Notes under the pieces: generated by a model
Told to the model about the DNA's origin: nothing
The model's database searches: none
What the model saw: only the letters and a program-made list of their open reading frames with translations
NCBI GenBank assembly: GCA_002472275.1
Contig: DKRQ01000017.1
Coordinates: 4,268 to 33,027, forward strand
Direction: 5' to 3'
Source of the DNA: Caryophanales bacterium UBA7278
Lineage (GTDB): Bacteria; Bacillota_I; Bacilli_A; RFN20; CAG-826
DNA: 28,760 bases
Part shown: piece after piece, positions 1 through 7,276 of the stretch
How positions within the stretch are numbered: position 1 is the first letter of the stretch
Layout of the letters: every line of letters starts with the position of its first letter
Program-made: the position numbers and the translations under genes

Positions 1-323
<323 letters not shown>

Positions 324-431
324 AATATCAATGTTGATTACTCAATGTTGATTTGATCTGTCCCTTGAAATTATCTGGTTGTGTTTTGATTCAAAAGAAT
401 CGACGTTAAGTGTTTGTTTGTCTATCTGTTT

Positions 432-446
432 AGTTTTCAAAGATCA
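432..446 (-). promoter_or_regulatory. boxA-like antitermination element in rRNA leader
   Basis: The minus strand reads TGATCTTTGAAAACT, very close to the boxA of Firmicutes rRNA leaders (TGnTCTTTGAAAACT). It lies about 110 bases upstream of the 16S gene and downstream of both promoters, where the Nus antitermination complex would load. The assignment rests on similarity and position. Confidence 0.65.
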
Positions 447-448
447 GA

Positions 449-492
449 GGCACGCCTTGCTCTCGCAGCCAAGGTCTCCCCTGGCGGCGTGC
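449..492 (-). other. leader hairpin just downstream of rRNA promoter P2
   Basis: The arms GCACGCC and GGCGTGC flank about 28 bases and can form a stem at the very start of the transcript from P2. Its role is unknown; it may shape the rRNA leader. It sits directly before the boxA-like element. Confidence 0.4.
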
Positions 493-498
493 TCGATT

Positions 499-527
499 AC
501 TATATGCCTTTGGGTATTGTCGGTCAA
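499..527 (-). promoter_or_regulatory. rRNA promoter P2
   Basis: The -35 TTGACC (522-527) and -10 TATAGT (499-504) are separated by exactly 17 bases. The start site falls near 492, giving a leader of about 170 bases before 16S. It is the nearer of two tandem promoters, a usual arrangement for rRNA operons. Confidence 0.8.
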
Positions 528-639
528 GGACTTTTTTTGCGATTTTTGCAAATTGTCGTAACCGTTGTTCCCGGAGGCTTCGGCAATGGCCAATTCCGGG
601 TCCCTCACGCCACCGTAACCTCTAGCGGCGTGACACGTT

Positions 640-667
640 ATTCTACCGATTCCGAAGGGCCTGTCAA
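640..667 (-). promoter_or_regulatory. rRNA promoter P1
   Basis: A perfect -35 TTGACA (662-667) and the -10 TAGAAT (640-645) are separated by 16 bases. It lies 140 bases upstream of P2. Between the two promoters the transcript can form a stem from CACGCC and GGCGTG arms (about 608-634). Confidence 0.8.
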
Positions 668-732
668 TGCCTTTTTGCAAAATCTTTGATTTTCGTGTGT
701 ATGCGCGCCCGCATACATATATATTAGGTATC

Positions 733-758
733 AAAAAGAAAACCCGCCGAGGCGGGTG
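733..758 (-). terminator. intrinsic terminator after desulfoferrodoxin gene
   Basis: The minus strand has the arms ACCCGCC and GGCGGGT (742-757), then TTTTC and TTTTTG. It lies 20 bases past the dfx stop codon and insulates that gene from the rRNA promoters. Confidence 0.85.
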
Positions 759-778
759 TTCGTGGATGCGCGAGGATC

Positions 779-1156
779 TTAGGCGGCTTTCTTCCAGAGT
801 CCGTGCTTGTTGCAATAGGCATAGACCTCGAGGACGACTTCGTCATCGGCGAGGGCGAAGCTGGCCCTGGGGGCATCCCCTGGCTTAAGGAAGGCGAACC
901 TGCTGCCTTTGGTGGTGAGGAGGAAGATCCATTCGATGTAGTGATCGGGATCCATCGGGTGGATGACCTCGCCGACCTGGACGTCGATCCTGCCCTCGGC
1001 TTCGACGAAGGCGGGGACGTGCTTCTCCTGGGCGGCGTCGACTTCGTTGGCCCTCAGCTCTTTCATCGGTTCGCCGCAGCAAACCGGTCCGGGGCCGAGG
1101 TCGTTGAGTTTGGCGACGACCGAACCGCAATGTAGGCAACGGTAGAATTTGACCAT
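779..1156 (-). CDS. dfx: desulfoferrodoxin (superoxide reductase with rubredoxin-like centre)
   Basis: This 125-residue protein reduces superoxide to hydrogen peroxide in the cytoplasm of anaerobes, without releasing oxygen. The N-terminal desulforedoxin-like iron site has all four cysteines (C7, C10 and the pair C26-C27). The catalytic centre has H46 after the conserved K45, then H66, H72, C115 and H118, the expected four-His one-Cys set. It is therefore the two-centre type and appears intact. The start is supported by AAGGAG nine bases before the ATG. It is a single gene with its own terminator, placed between the rRNA promoters and the Bax-inhibitor gene. No promoter was clear. The presence of this enzyme rather than a superoxide dismutase fits a strict anaerobe. 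Confidence 0.95.
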   Translation of the reverse strand: MVKFYRCLHCGSVVAKLNDLGPGPVCCGEPMKELRANEVDAAQEKHVPAFVEAEGRIDVQVGEVIHPMDPDHYIEWIFLLTTKGSRFAFLKPGDAPRASFALADDEVVLEVYAYCNKHGLWKKAA

Positions 1157-1212
1157 GATAAATATCTCCTTGTGATTTCCTTGATTGTAGCTTGTTTTGC
1201 CTTTCCTAGAAA

Positions 1213-1244
1213 GGAAAACGCCCTTCCGATTAGTCGGAGGGGCG
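1213..1244 (-). terminator. intrinsic terminator of the pgk-tpiA-BI-1 operon
   Basis: The minus strand arms CGCCCCTCCGA and TCGGAAGGGCG (1219-1244, one mismatch, loop CTAA) are followed by TTTTCCTTT. It begins a few bases after the Bax-inhibitor stop codon and closes the three-gene operon. Confidence 0.88.
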
Positions 1245-1252
1245 CTTCGCTA

Positions 1253-2038
1253 TTAGCTATTCTTTTGGCTGATGGCCAGGATGTAGAGGACGCGGATCAG
1301 CAAGGCGATGAAGTCGCTATACATGCAGAAGGCGCAATAGAGGACGATGTTGGAGGAGTTCTCTCCCCTTTCGAGGGTCTTCTTGATGTTATAGGAATCG
1401 ATGGCGATGACGATCAAGGTGATGACCACGATGATGCCGGACATGATGAGGTTCCAGGTGTAGTACTGTTGCCACGTCATGCCATTGATGAGCCAGACGA
1501 GACCCCACACCGCCCCGAATAGGAGCGCCATGGAGAGGATCATCGTGACGACGTATCCGGCGAAGGTGATGTTGGCTTTGGAGAACCAACCGATCAGGAA
1601 CATCACCAGGAACCCGGCCGCGGTGATGCCAAAGGCTTCACCGATCGTATACCAGGAGATACCCGCGAGCAGGAAGGCCGATAGGAGGCCGCCCATCGCG
1701 ATCGCGTAGATGATGTAATAGGGCCAGATGGAATGCTTGTTCCTAGCTAGCCCGATCGGCAACGCGAAGGTCATGATGAGGATCACGACGCCGCAGCTGA
1801 TGACCGTGGCCATGTAGCCGATGGTCCAGGCGTTTTTCTCATCCAGCGAGGCGACCGAGTTGATGCGCGAGGAGAAGATCCACGCGACGAGGAGGGAGAT
1901 GGCGGCGGTGATCACGAGGCCAATGGCCATGTAGCCATAGACCCTGGCGAGGATCTTGCCGATCGAACGGGGACCGTTACCGCTTTCCTCAAAATAGGAC
2001 TGTTTTTCCTCCGCGTCTTTATAAGATGCGATCGGCAT
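1253..2038 (-). CDS. Bax inhibitor-1 / YccA family membrane protein
   Basis: This 261-residue protein is almost entirely hydrophobic after a charged N-terminus of about 30 residues. It has roughly seven predicted membrane segments, matching the Bax inhibitor-1 (UPF0005, YccA/YetJ) family. YetJ of Bacillus is a pH-sensitive calcium leak channel; most bacterial members have no known role. The late conserved stretch with an aspartate (IVIAIDSYNIKK) and the C-terminal region SDFIALLIRVLYIL fit the family. The start lies one base past the tpiA stop, with GGTGGG as a modest ribosome binding site inside tpiA, so translation is probably coupled. The link with two glycolytic genes is positional only. 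Confidence 0.88.
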   Translation of the reverse strand: MPIASYKDAEEKQSYFEESGNGPRSIGKILARVYGYMAIGLVITAAISLLVAWIFSSRINSVASLDEKNAWTIGYMATVISCGVVILIMTFALPIGLARNKHSIWPYYIIYAIAMGGLLSAFLLAGISWYTIGEAFGITAAGFLVMFLIGWFSKANITFAGYVVTMILSMALLFGAVWGLVWLINGMTWQQYYTWNLIMSGIIVVITLIVIAIDSYNIKKTLERGENSSNIVLYCAFCMYSDFIALLIRVLYILAISQKNS

Positions 2039-2039
2039 A

Positions 2040-2801
2040 TCAGCCCACCAATCCTTCGATGAGACCCTTATAGGAGTCTAGTTCGAGCGAGGCACCGCCG
2101 ACGAGGGCGCCGTCGATGTCGGGCATGGACATGTACTCGGCGATGTTGCCGGGCTTGACCGAGCCGCCATAGAGGATGCGGATCTTCTCGGCGACGGGGG
2201 CGCCGAACATGGAGGCGAGGACGCCGCGGATATGGGCGATTGTCTCCTCGGCGATTTCCTTGGTCGCGGACTTGCCGGTGCCGATGGCCCAGATGGGCTC
2301 ATAGGCGATGACGACCTTCTCGGCCTCTTCGGGCTTAAGGTCGGCCAAGCCGACGCGGATCTGCTCCTCGACGAAGGGTTTGGTCTTCCCTTCCTCGAAG
2401 GTGCCTAGGGATTCGCCGCAGCAATAGACGGGAACCATGTCATTAGCCAAGAGGGCCTTGATCTTGAGGTTGCAGGCCTCGGAGGTCTCGCCGTTATATT
2501 CGCGGCGTTCCGAATGGCCGAGGATGACCCAGCCGATGCCGATTTCCTTGAGCATCGGGATGGAGATCTCGCCCGTGTAGGCGCCATGGTCGTGCTCGTT
2601 GACGTTTTGGGCAGCAACGATCAGTTCCTTAGGCGCGTGTTTCAGCACGGGGCAAAGGCACACGAAGGTCGGGGCAACGCCGACGTCGATGCCATGGGAG
2701 ACGGCGTATTCGACCATCTCGCCGCATCCCTTGGCGAATTCCTTCGCCTCAGGACGGGTTTTGTTCATTTTCCAGTTGCCTAGAAGAAGTTTCTTGCGCA
2801 T
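2040..2801 (-). CDS. tpiA: triosephosphate isomerase
   Basis: It interconverts dihydroxyacetone phosphate and glyceraldehyde 3-phosphate in glycolysis. The 253-residue protein has the whole active site: the NWKMN motif with K11, H96 in GHSERR, E168 in AYEPIWAIGTGK, and the phosphate-gripping LYGGSV near the C-terminus. The length is normal. Two ATGs are possible: 2807, which overlaps the pgk stop as TAATG, and 2801. I chose 2801 because GAGGT sits seven bases before it and the resulting N-terminus is the usual one for the family. It lies between pgk and the Bax-inhibitor gene in one operon. Confidence 0.96.
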   Translation of the reverse strand: MRKKLLLGNWKMNKTRPEAKEFAKGCGEMVEYAVSHGIDVGVAPTFVCLCPVLKHAPKELIVAAQNVNEHDHGAYTGEISIPMLKEIGIGWVILGHSERREYNGETSEACNLKIKALLANDMVPVYCCGESLGTFEEGKTKPFVEEQIRVGLADLKPEEAEKVVIAYEPIWAIGTGKSATKEIAEETIAHIRGVLASMFGAPVAEKIRILYGGSVKPGNIAEYMSMPDIDGALVGGASLELDSYKGLIEGLVG

Positions 2802-2806
2802 TTGCA

Positions 2807-4060
2807 TTACCTCAATACGTCGACGCCGGGGAGGTGGCCGTTGTTCTCGATCATCTCGAGGGAAGCGCCGCCGCCGGTGGAGACGTGGGAGAAGTTCTCC
2901 TTATAGCCGAACTGCTTGATGGCAGAGGCGGAATCACCGCCGCCGCAGACGGTGAAGGCATGGCCTTCGAGGTCCTTGATGGCCTCGCAGACGGCCTTGG
3001 TGCCGCTTTGGAATTCCTTCTGTTCGAAGACACCCATCGGGCCATTCCAGAAGACCATGTGGGCCTTGGCGATGGTTTCGGCGAAGAGCTTTTCGGTCTC
3101 GGGGCCGATGTCGACGCCTTGGAAGCCCTCGGGGATGGCTTTGGCAACCTGGATCTTCCTGCCTTCGACGGGTTCGAAGGAATCGGTGATGACGGAGTCG
3201 ACCGGGAGGATGATCCTGCCCTTGGCCTTCTCGAGGCAGGCTTTGGCGTAATCAAGGGAGGAAGCTTCGAGGAAGGAATCGCCGATTTCCTCGCCGCGGG
3301 CCTTCTTGAAGGTATAGGCCATGGCGCCGCCGATGATGATGTAGTCGCACTTGTCGATGAGGGCGTCGATGACCTTGATCTTGTCGGAGACCTTGAGGCC
3401 GCCGAGGATGGCGACGTAGGGACGGTCTTCGGGCTTGACCTCGACGCAACGGGTCAAATTCTCGACTTCCTTGATCATGAGGTAGCCAAGATAGACCGGC
3501 TTGCCTTCGGCTTTGAGGCATTCGGGGACGCCGACGGTGGAGGCGTGGGCCCTATGCGCGGAGCCAAACGCGTCCATCACGAACGCGTCGACGAGGGACG
3601 CCCATTCCTTGGCGAGTTCGGGATCGTTTTTCTCTTCGCCCGGCTGATAACGGGTGTTCTGCGCGAGGAGGATTTCGCCATCCTTGAGGGAAGCGACGGC
3701 CTCGGCGAGGGCCTCGCCGCGGTTTTCCTTGCAGAATTTGACTTCGACGTCGCGGCCAAGGGCCTCGGAGATGTGCTTCTTGAGGGGCTCGACGGCGATG
3801 GAGAGGTCGTTCTTCTTCATCTGGGCATCGATTTCCTCTTGGGTCTTCTCGCCTTTCTTTAGCTTTTTCCATTCGACCTTGCCAAGGTGAGACATGAGCA
3901 CGACCCTGGCGCCCTTCTCAAGGAGGGCCTTGATGGTCGGGATCGCGGCGCGGATGCGGTTGTCGTCGGAGATCACGTCGCCTTTATGGGGAACGTTGAA
4001 GTCGACGCGAACATAGACCTTCTTTCCATGAAGGTCCGGAAGTTGTTTTACGGTAAGCAT
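2807..4060 (-). CDS. pgk: phosphoglycerate kinase
   Basis: It transfers a phosphate from 1,3-bisphosphoglycerate to ADP, the first ATP-yielding step of glycolysis. The 417-residue protein has the N-terminal VRVDFNVP and MSHLGK signatures, the hinge region, the nucleotide-binding motif GGGDSASA and the C-terminal STGGGASLEM. An insertion rich in lysine after SHLGK (about residues 62-85) is typical of Firmicutes and Mollicutes enzymes. AAGGAG lies about 12 bases before the ATG. It is the first gene of the pgk-tpiA-BI-1 operon. A 16-bp inverted repeat lies upstream at 4096-4111. Confidence 0.97.
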   Translation of the reverse strand: MLTVKQLPDLHGKKVYVRVDFNVPHKGDVISDDNRIRAAIPTIKALLEKGARVVLMSHLGKVEWKKLKKGEKTQEEIDAQMKKNDLSIAVEPLKKHISEALGRDVEVKFCKENRGEALAEAVASLKDGEILLAQNTRYQPGEEKNDPELAKEWASLVDAFVMDAFGSAHRAHASTVGVPECLKAEGKPVYLGYLMIKEVENLTRCVEVKPEDRPYVAILGGLKVSDKIKVIDALIDKCDYIIIGGAMAYTFKKARGEEIGDSFLEASSLDYAKACLEKAKGRIILPVDSVITDSFEPVEGRKIQVAKAIPEGFQGVDIGPETEKLFAETIAKAHMVFWNGPMGVFEQKEFQSGTKAVCEAIKDLEGHAFTVCGGGDSASAIKQFGYKENFSHVSTGGGASLEMIENNGHLPGVDVLR

Positions 4061-4095
4061 TGTTTATGGTTACTCCTTGCTTTGGGATAATCTTA

Positions 4096-4111
4096 CACCC
4101 TAACTAGGGTG
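4096..4111. promoter_or_regulatory. 16-bp inverted repeat upstream of pgk (possible operator)
   Basis: CACCCTAACTAGGGTG is a perfect inverted repeat with a two-base centre, 36 bases before the pgk start. No T-run follows on either strand, so it is more likely an operator than a terminator. A weak pgk promoter probably overlaps it (TTGTTC upstream, TAAGAT downstream, poor spacing). The regulator is unknown. Confidence 0.45.
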
Positions 4112-4118
4112 CGGGGAA

Positions 4119-4151
4119 CAAAAACGCGCACGGCACCTGAGCGAAGGCGCG
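4119..4151 (-). terminator. probable intrinsic terminator after the DUF4143 ATPase gene
   Basis: On the minus strand the arms CGCGC (4147-4151) and GCGCG (4125-4129) enclose a loop of 17 bases and are followed by TTTTTG. The stem is short for such a long loop, so confidence is moderate. It lies about 30 bases after the ATPase stop codon. Confidence 0.5.
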
Positions 4152-4179
4152 CCTATTGTTGTCCTAGCCACGAATTGGC

Positions 4180-5583
4180 CTATATTTCCTCGGTTTGCTG
4201 GATGCTATCGAGGTTCTCGTCCAAGAAAAACCCGAGATAGTAAAAAGGCAGGGTCAAAAGGTTTTGCGACTCGTCGAAGCCATAGCCGTTGCCGCTTACC
4301 TTGATGGCCAAAGAGCTGGGATTGAGGCGTCGATAGACTTCCAAAGACGCCAGGCTTCCCTTGTTTTTCTTCGCATCGACCACGACGGGCGAATTCGCGA
4401 GGTTAAGGACGAACTCGAGTTCGCTCGTGGTCTTCCCCTTCCAATAGAAAAGGGGAATGCCGCGGGTGCCGAACTCGATGGCGGCGAAATTCTCGAAGAA
4501 AAGCCCGGCGAGGTCGTTCCTTTTGCTAGCGTCGAGGAAATTCACCCCATTGAGGCCGCTTTGGTAGGCTAAAAGACCCAAGTCGCTTAAATAAACGCGA
4601 TATAGGGATTCGCTTTCCTCGCGCAGAGGGAGAGTCACTCTCTCCTTCAGCTGATTGGACTTGAAGACGATGCGCCCTTGGGCGAGCCAATCCATGGGAT
4701 AAAGGTAGTCGCGGTTGCGCTTCCCGGGCTCGATGAGAGAGATTTTGTAGTTTTTGTTTTCTTTGTTCAGTTGGGCATAGACGTTATTGAAAAGCGCCCT
4801 GGTCCTCATGATGGTCTCCTGACTGATTTGGTATAGGGCCATGTCGGCGAGGTAATCGGAATATAGCCTCGCAAGATCCTTCCTCGCCTCCACGAAGGAG
4901 TCGGTGTCCAAAAAGGTCTGCACCACTTCCGGCATGCCGCCGACGCATAGGAATTCGTAAACATAGTCCATCGCCATTTTGTGGAAGGCGGGATCGAGCG
5001 GCTCCTTTTTGGAATAGGATTCCTTGATGTGCTGGTAAGCCATCTTATTTCTGGCGTTTAGATACTCCCCAAAGGCCATGGGGTACATGTTGAGATGATC
5101 GATCTTCCCGGTCGGGAACATGAAGTTGTTCACCCCGTCTTGCCTCTCCCGCTCGATCTCGGGGTCCAATCGAATTCGGCTGTTTTGGTATTCGAGTTGT
5201 TTCAAGCGGATTCTGACCATGCTCCCCGTGGCGATGACGGGAACCGATTTGTAATCCTGCTCAAAATACTTTAGGGAGGTGATACAGGGAACGCACTCCT
5301 GAACCTCGTCGAAAACGATGAGTGTTTTTTCGTCGATTACGACGTTGTTCCTCACGGAAAGATAATTGACGATCGCGTGGGCGGAAACGTTGTTTTTGAC
5401 GAAAACCCTGGCCTCGTGATCGATTTTGAAATCGACGTAGATGACCTTTTTGAAATGAAGGGGGGCAAAAATGTCCTTCACCAAAGTCGTCTTCCCCACT
5501 TGCCTGGCTCCGTAAATCAGCAAGGGTTTCCTGTTTCTTTTCGTGAGCCAGCGCTCGAGTTTTTCCAAATAGAGTCTTTCCAT
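4180..5583 (-). CDS. AAA+ ATPase with C-terminal DUF4143 domain
   Basis: This 467-residue protein has an N-terminal AAA domain with Walker A GARQVGKT (25-32) and Walker B LIVFDE (D92, E93). The C-terminal half matches the DUF4143 type, with a nuclease-like stretch around FYWKGKTTSELEFVLNLA. Such ATPases are common, often multicopy accessory genes in gut anaerobes; their function is not established. I chose ATG 5583; a GTG at 5589 in the same frame is possible. GGGGTG is a poor ribosome binding site just before it. The gene stands alone between pgk and the lipoprotein gene. Its promoter sits inside a 33-bp tandem repeat at 5632-5712, which suggests self-regulation. Confidence 0.85.
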   Translation of the reverse strand: MERLYLEKLERWLTKRNRKPLLIYGARQVGKTTLVKDIFAPLHFKKVIYVDFKIDHEARVFVKNNVSAHAIVNYLSVRNNVVIDEKTLIVFDEVQECVPCITSLKYFEQDYKSVPVIATGSMVRIRLKQLEYQNSRIRLDPEIERERQDGVNNFMFPTGKIDHLNMYPMAFGEYLNARNKMAYQHIKESYSKKEPLDPAFHKMAMDYVYEFLCVGGMPEVVQTFLDTDSFVEARKDLARLYSDYLADMALYQISQETIMRTRALFNNVYAQLNKENKNYKISLIEPGKRNRDYLYPMDWLAQGRIVFKSNQLKERVTLPLREESESLYRVYLSDLGLLAYQSGLNGVNFLDASKRNDLAGLFFENFAAIEFGTRGIPLFYWKGKTTSELEFVLNLANSPVVVDAKKNKGSLASLEVYRRLNPSSLAIKVSGNGYGFDESQNLLTLPFYYLGFFLDENLDSIQQTEEI

Positions 5584-5631
5584 AATCACCCCATAACGCC
5601 CCTAAACGGAGGCAAAACAATGCACTTCTGC

Positions 5632-5712
5632 TTTTTCAATTGAATTATGTGCGTTAGTTACACGTTTTTCAATCGAATAATGTGCATAAGTTACACGTTT
5701 TTCAATCGAATT
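5632..5712. repeat. 33-bp tandem direct repeat over the DUF4143 ATPase promoter
   Basis: Units 5632-5664 and 5665-5697 differ at only a few positions, and a partial third copy runs from 5698 to 5712. Each unit contains GTGNNTNAGTTACAC, which has GTG and CAC at its ends, and an ATTGAAA-type -35 box when read on the minus strand. The arrangement looks like an operator array for a regulator, possibly the ATPase itself. Confidence 0.8.
5644..5672 (-). promoter_or_regulatory. promoter of the DUF4143 ATPase gene
   Basis: The -35 TTGAAA (5667-5672) and -10 CATAAT (5644-5649) are separated by 17 bases. Both boxes lie in the first repeat unit and the spacer carries the GTGTAAC half of the repeat. The predicted leader is about 54 bases. 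Confidence 0.65.
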
Positions 5713-5730
5713 GGAGGAGCAAATAGGCTT

Positions 5731-5748
5731 TTGAGCATAAATGCTCAA
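5731..5748. promoter_or_regulatory. 18-bp inverted repeat between the lipoprotein gene terminator and the ATPase promoter
   Basis: TTGAGCATAAATGCTCAA is a perfect inverted repeat with a two-base centre. No T-run follows on either strand, so it is unlikely to be a terminator. It may be a protein binding site; the protein is unknown. Confidence 0.4.
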
Positions 5749-5758
5749 GGGGATCGCA

Positions 5759-5786
5759 CAAAAAAGGGACCCTTGTCGGATCCCTT
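5759..5786 (-). terminator. intrinsic terminator after the lipoprotein gene
   Basis: The minus strand has the arms AAGGGATCC and GGGTCCCTT (one T-G pair, loop GACAA) followed by a run of T. It starts about 20 bases past the stop codon at 5806. Confidence 0.85.
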
Positions 5787-5805
5787 GATTTGCGGATTCA
5801 GTTCC

Positions 5806-6243
5806 TTATTTGGACCAGGTGTAGGTGGAGGAGAGCCAGCCATCCGCGGTCGTGGTCTTGGTGTAGGTGGTCAGACCGACGGCATTGACCTTGTACTCGT
5901 AGGAGCCATCCTTGTCCTTGTAGGTGAACTCGATGGCGGCTCCATCGGCCTTGAAGGCGGCGCCTTCGAGAGCGGCGGCACCGGTGACGGCGAGGAGGTT
6001 GATGGGGACCAAGGTGTCGATGAGGACGTTCAACGCGACGCCAGAGGCATCGTGTTCCTCGTCCTTGGAGGAGTCACTGTACTTGTTGACGACGTGGACT
6101 TTGGTGTAGGCGGCTTTGGCCTTGTCGATGGACCAGTTGTCGGAGGCGATCTTGACGGCTTCCTCGGGGGTGACGGACTTCGCGCAGCTGGCGAGCATCG
6201 TGACGGAGGCAAGGCCCAAGATGATACGGGAGAGTTTCTTCAT
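5806..6243 (-). CDS. small lipoprotein of unknown function
   Basis: This 145-residue protein has a lipoprotein signal: MKK, a hydrophobic stretch, then the lipobox LASC with the cysteine at residue 20. It should be lipidated by Lgt, which is encoded in this window, and anchored to the outer face of the membrane. The mature part is small and threonine-, serine- and alanine-rich, with aromatic-rich strands near the C-terminus (YKDKDGSYEYKV, SSTYTWSK). I recognise no domain. GAAAGG lies about ten bases before the ATG. It is a single gene with its own terminator. A -10 box TATAAT is at 6298-6303. Confidence 0.8.
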   Translation of the reverse strand: MKKLSRIILGLASVTMLASCAKSVTPEEAVKIASDNWSIDKAKAAYTKVHVVNKYSDSSKDEEHDASGVALNVLIDTLVPINLLAVTGAAALEGAAFKADGAAIEFTYKDKDGSYEYKVNAVGLTTYTKTTTADGWLSSTYTWSK

Positions 6244-6297
6244 TGTTGTAATACCTTTCTATATAACTCACCGCTTCTATATGAATGCGGCGTAAAC

Positions 6298-6340
6298 ATT
6301 ATAGGAGGCTTATTTGAAATCGTCATGATTTTTATCATGA
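6298..6340 (-). promoter_or_regulatory. promoter region of the lipoprotein gene with an 18-bp palindrome
   Basis: The minus strand has a perfect -10 TATAAT (6298-6303) with no good -35. Just upstream lies TCATGATTTTTATCATGA (6323-6340), a perfect inverted repeat with a TTTT centre that covers the -35 zone. It could bind an activator or repressor. Arms CCGC and GCGG could also form a small hairpin in the leader (about 6271-6290). Confidence 0.5.
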
Positions 6341-6394
6341 AAGGGTTTTCTTGCTCTTTTTTGCGGGTCATACCCCACCGATTCCAAAAGGCGC

Positions 6395-6415
6395 AGCCCT
6401 AATAGGGCTTTTCCT
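6395..6415 (+). terminator. terminator-like hairpin on the plus strand
   Basis: The arms AGCCC and GGGCT are followed by TTTCCTTCC. No plus-strand gene lies upstream, so it may end an unseen short transcript or be a remnant of another small-RNA unit like the three that follow it. Confidence 0.4.
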
Positions 6416-6427
6416 TCCTGGGCGCCA

Positions 6428-6517
6428 TTGACAGAGAGTCCTCCCACTGCTTTAATATGCTCGGCACGCGCACTGGCTTCGGCTGGTGGGTCAATTGCCC
6501 CTGAAAAGGGGATTTTT
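6428..6517 (+). ncRNA. tandem small RNA gene, copy 1 (promoter, RNA and terminator)
   Basis: A complete small transcription unit with no open reading frame. The -35 TTGACA is at 6428-6433, the spacer is 17 bases, and the -10 TTTAAT is at 6451-6456. The start is predicted at G6463. The RNA of about 55 bases opens with GGCACGCG and forms a 7-bp hairpin from CACTGGC and GCTGGTG, capped by the stable UUCG loop. It ends in an intrinsic terminator (CCCCT, loop GAAA, AGGGG, then ATTTTT). Copies 2 and 3 downstream share this plan. The target and role are unknown; the shared single-stranded 5' end and the hairpin are the likely working parts. Confidence 0.75.
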
Positions 6518-6548
6518 ATTTTCTAGCTTTGTGAAGCGTCACTTTTTC

Positions 6549-6592
6549 TTTTCCCTAAAGGGAAAATTTCACGGCAAATTGCCGTGAAATTT
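6549..6592. repeat. two adjacent perfect inverted repeats between small-RNA copies 1 and 2
   Basis: TTTTCCC, TAAA, GGGAAAA (6549-6566) forms a 7-bp hairpin. It overlaps by three bases a 29-base inverted repeat at 6564-6592 with arms AAATTTCACGGC and GCCGTGAAATTT. The first could end transcripts that run past copy 1. The second lacks a good T-run and could be a binding site. Confidence 0.6.
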
Positions 6593-6611
6593 GTCTTTTC
6601 TAATATAGAAA

Positions 6612-6714
6612 TTGACAGAGGCCTTACACTTTGCTTAACTATTCGAGGATCGGCACGCGCACTGGCTCCGGCTGGTGGGTCGGTCCAGCCCTGTAATGGG
6701 GCATTTTCTTTTTC
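6612..6714 (+). ncRNA. tandem small RNA gene, copy 2 (diverged)
   Basis: The -35 TTGACA is at 6612-6617. The -10 is weaker (TTAACT at 6635-6640, spacer 17). The RNA begins near 6647-6652 and contains the same core GGCACGCGCACTGGC, with the hairpin loop changed from TTCG to TCCG, and the second arm GCTGGTG unchanged. The terminator differs in sequence but not in form: GCCCT, loop GTAAT, GGGGC, then ATTTTCTTTTT. A conserved core with a changed terminator suggests that selection acts on the core. Confidence 0.65.
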
Positions 6715-6722
6715 CAAGGCCG

Positions 6723-6814
6723 TTGACAGCAAATCCCCCCACTGCTTTAATATGGTCGGCACGCGCACTGGCTTCGGCTGGTGGGCCAATTGCCCCTGAA
6801 AAGGGGATTTTTTT
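6723..6814 (+). ncRNA. tandem small RNA gene, copy 3
   Basis: The -35 TTGACA (6723-6728), 17-base spacer and -10 TTTAAT (6746-6751) match copy 1, including CCCACTGC next to the -10. The RNA starts near G6758 and repeats the copy 1 core and terminator almost base for base. The T-run of its terminator overlaps the stop codon of the converging gene at 6813. Confidence 0.75.
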
Positions 6815-7208
6815 AATACCTCGGGGGTTTCTTTTTGAACTTTCTAAAGATTCTCTTATCACGCTTGGTTATCGATTGGGTGGATACCGGATTCCTCGCG
6901 CTTATTTCCTTAAGGAGGACGCGGTCTTTTTTTCCGAAACGCATCGATGGAAACTCTCCTCCAACGTCCCTTCTTTTTGCCAAAACCGGCCTTTTGTAAA
7001 CAAAGGATTTTTTGATTCCGCGTTCCGTGGGCACGATTAAAACGATGTTCTCTGGGGATGGGGTCGTTCCGGTTTTCAAAAATAGGTAAAGGTTCTTTTG
7101 ATCGTTCTTCCAATATAGCTTCCCGGGGTGCCCGTGCTTGCTCCCCTCGTGGACGGCGTAGAACTTCCCCTTCTTCAGTTTTTTGTCGACTATTCTCTTT
7201 TTGGACAT
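6813..7208 (-). CDS. basic protein of unknown function
   Basis: This 131-residue protein is rich in lysine and arginine throughout and ends in FRKFKKKPPRY. I do not recognise it with certainty. The core GKFYAVHEGSKHGHPGKL and the following hydrophobic strands recall small beta-barrel proteins of the PemK/MazF kind, and similar proteins occur as accessory genes in Firmicutes, but no catalytic signature is visible. ATG 7208 is chosen because AGGGAGAGG lies nine bases upstream; an ATG 13 codons earlier lacks a site. It faces the three small RNA genes tail to tail and its stop codon lies in the T-run of copy 3. Confidence 0.7.
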   Translation of the reverse strand: MSKKRIVDKKLKKGKFYAVHEGSKHGHPGKLYWKNDQKNLYLFLKTGTTPSPENIVLIVPTERGIKKSFVYKRPVLAKRRDVGGEFPSMRFGKKDRVLLKEISARNPVSTQSITKRDKRIFRKFKKKPPRY

Positions 7209-7276
7209 AGATGTTCCTCTCCCTTTTATAGGGTGGAATCGGTCCAAAAGAGGATTTGAGTTTTGAGCGATTCAGT

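Noticed and set aside
2834..3862. A 342-residue plus-strand open frame antisense to pgk.
   Set aside because: It is the shadow of the strongly biased GC-rich codons of pgk, with a translation of glycine, aspartate and leucine repeats. pgk itself is certain.
6584..7040. Open frames of 71 and 121 codons on the plus strand across the small RNA copies.
   Set aside because: They run through the terminators and repeats of the small RNA units, have no ribosome binding site, and exist only because the repeated core lacks stop codons.
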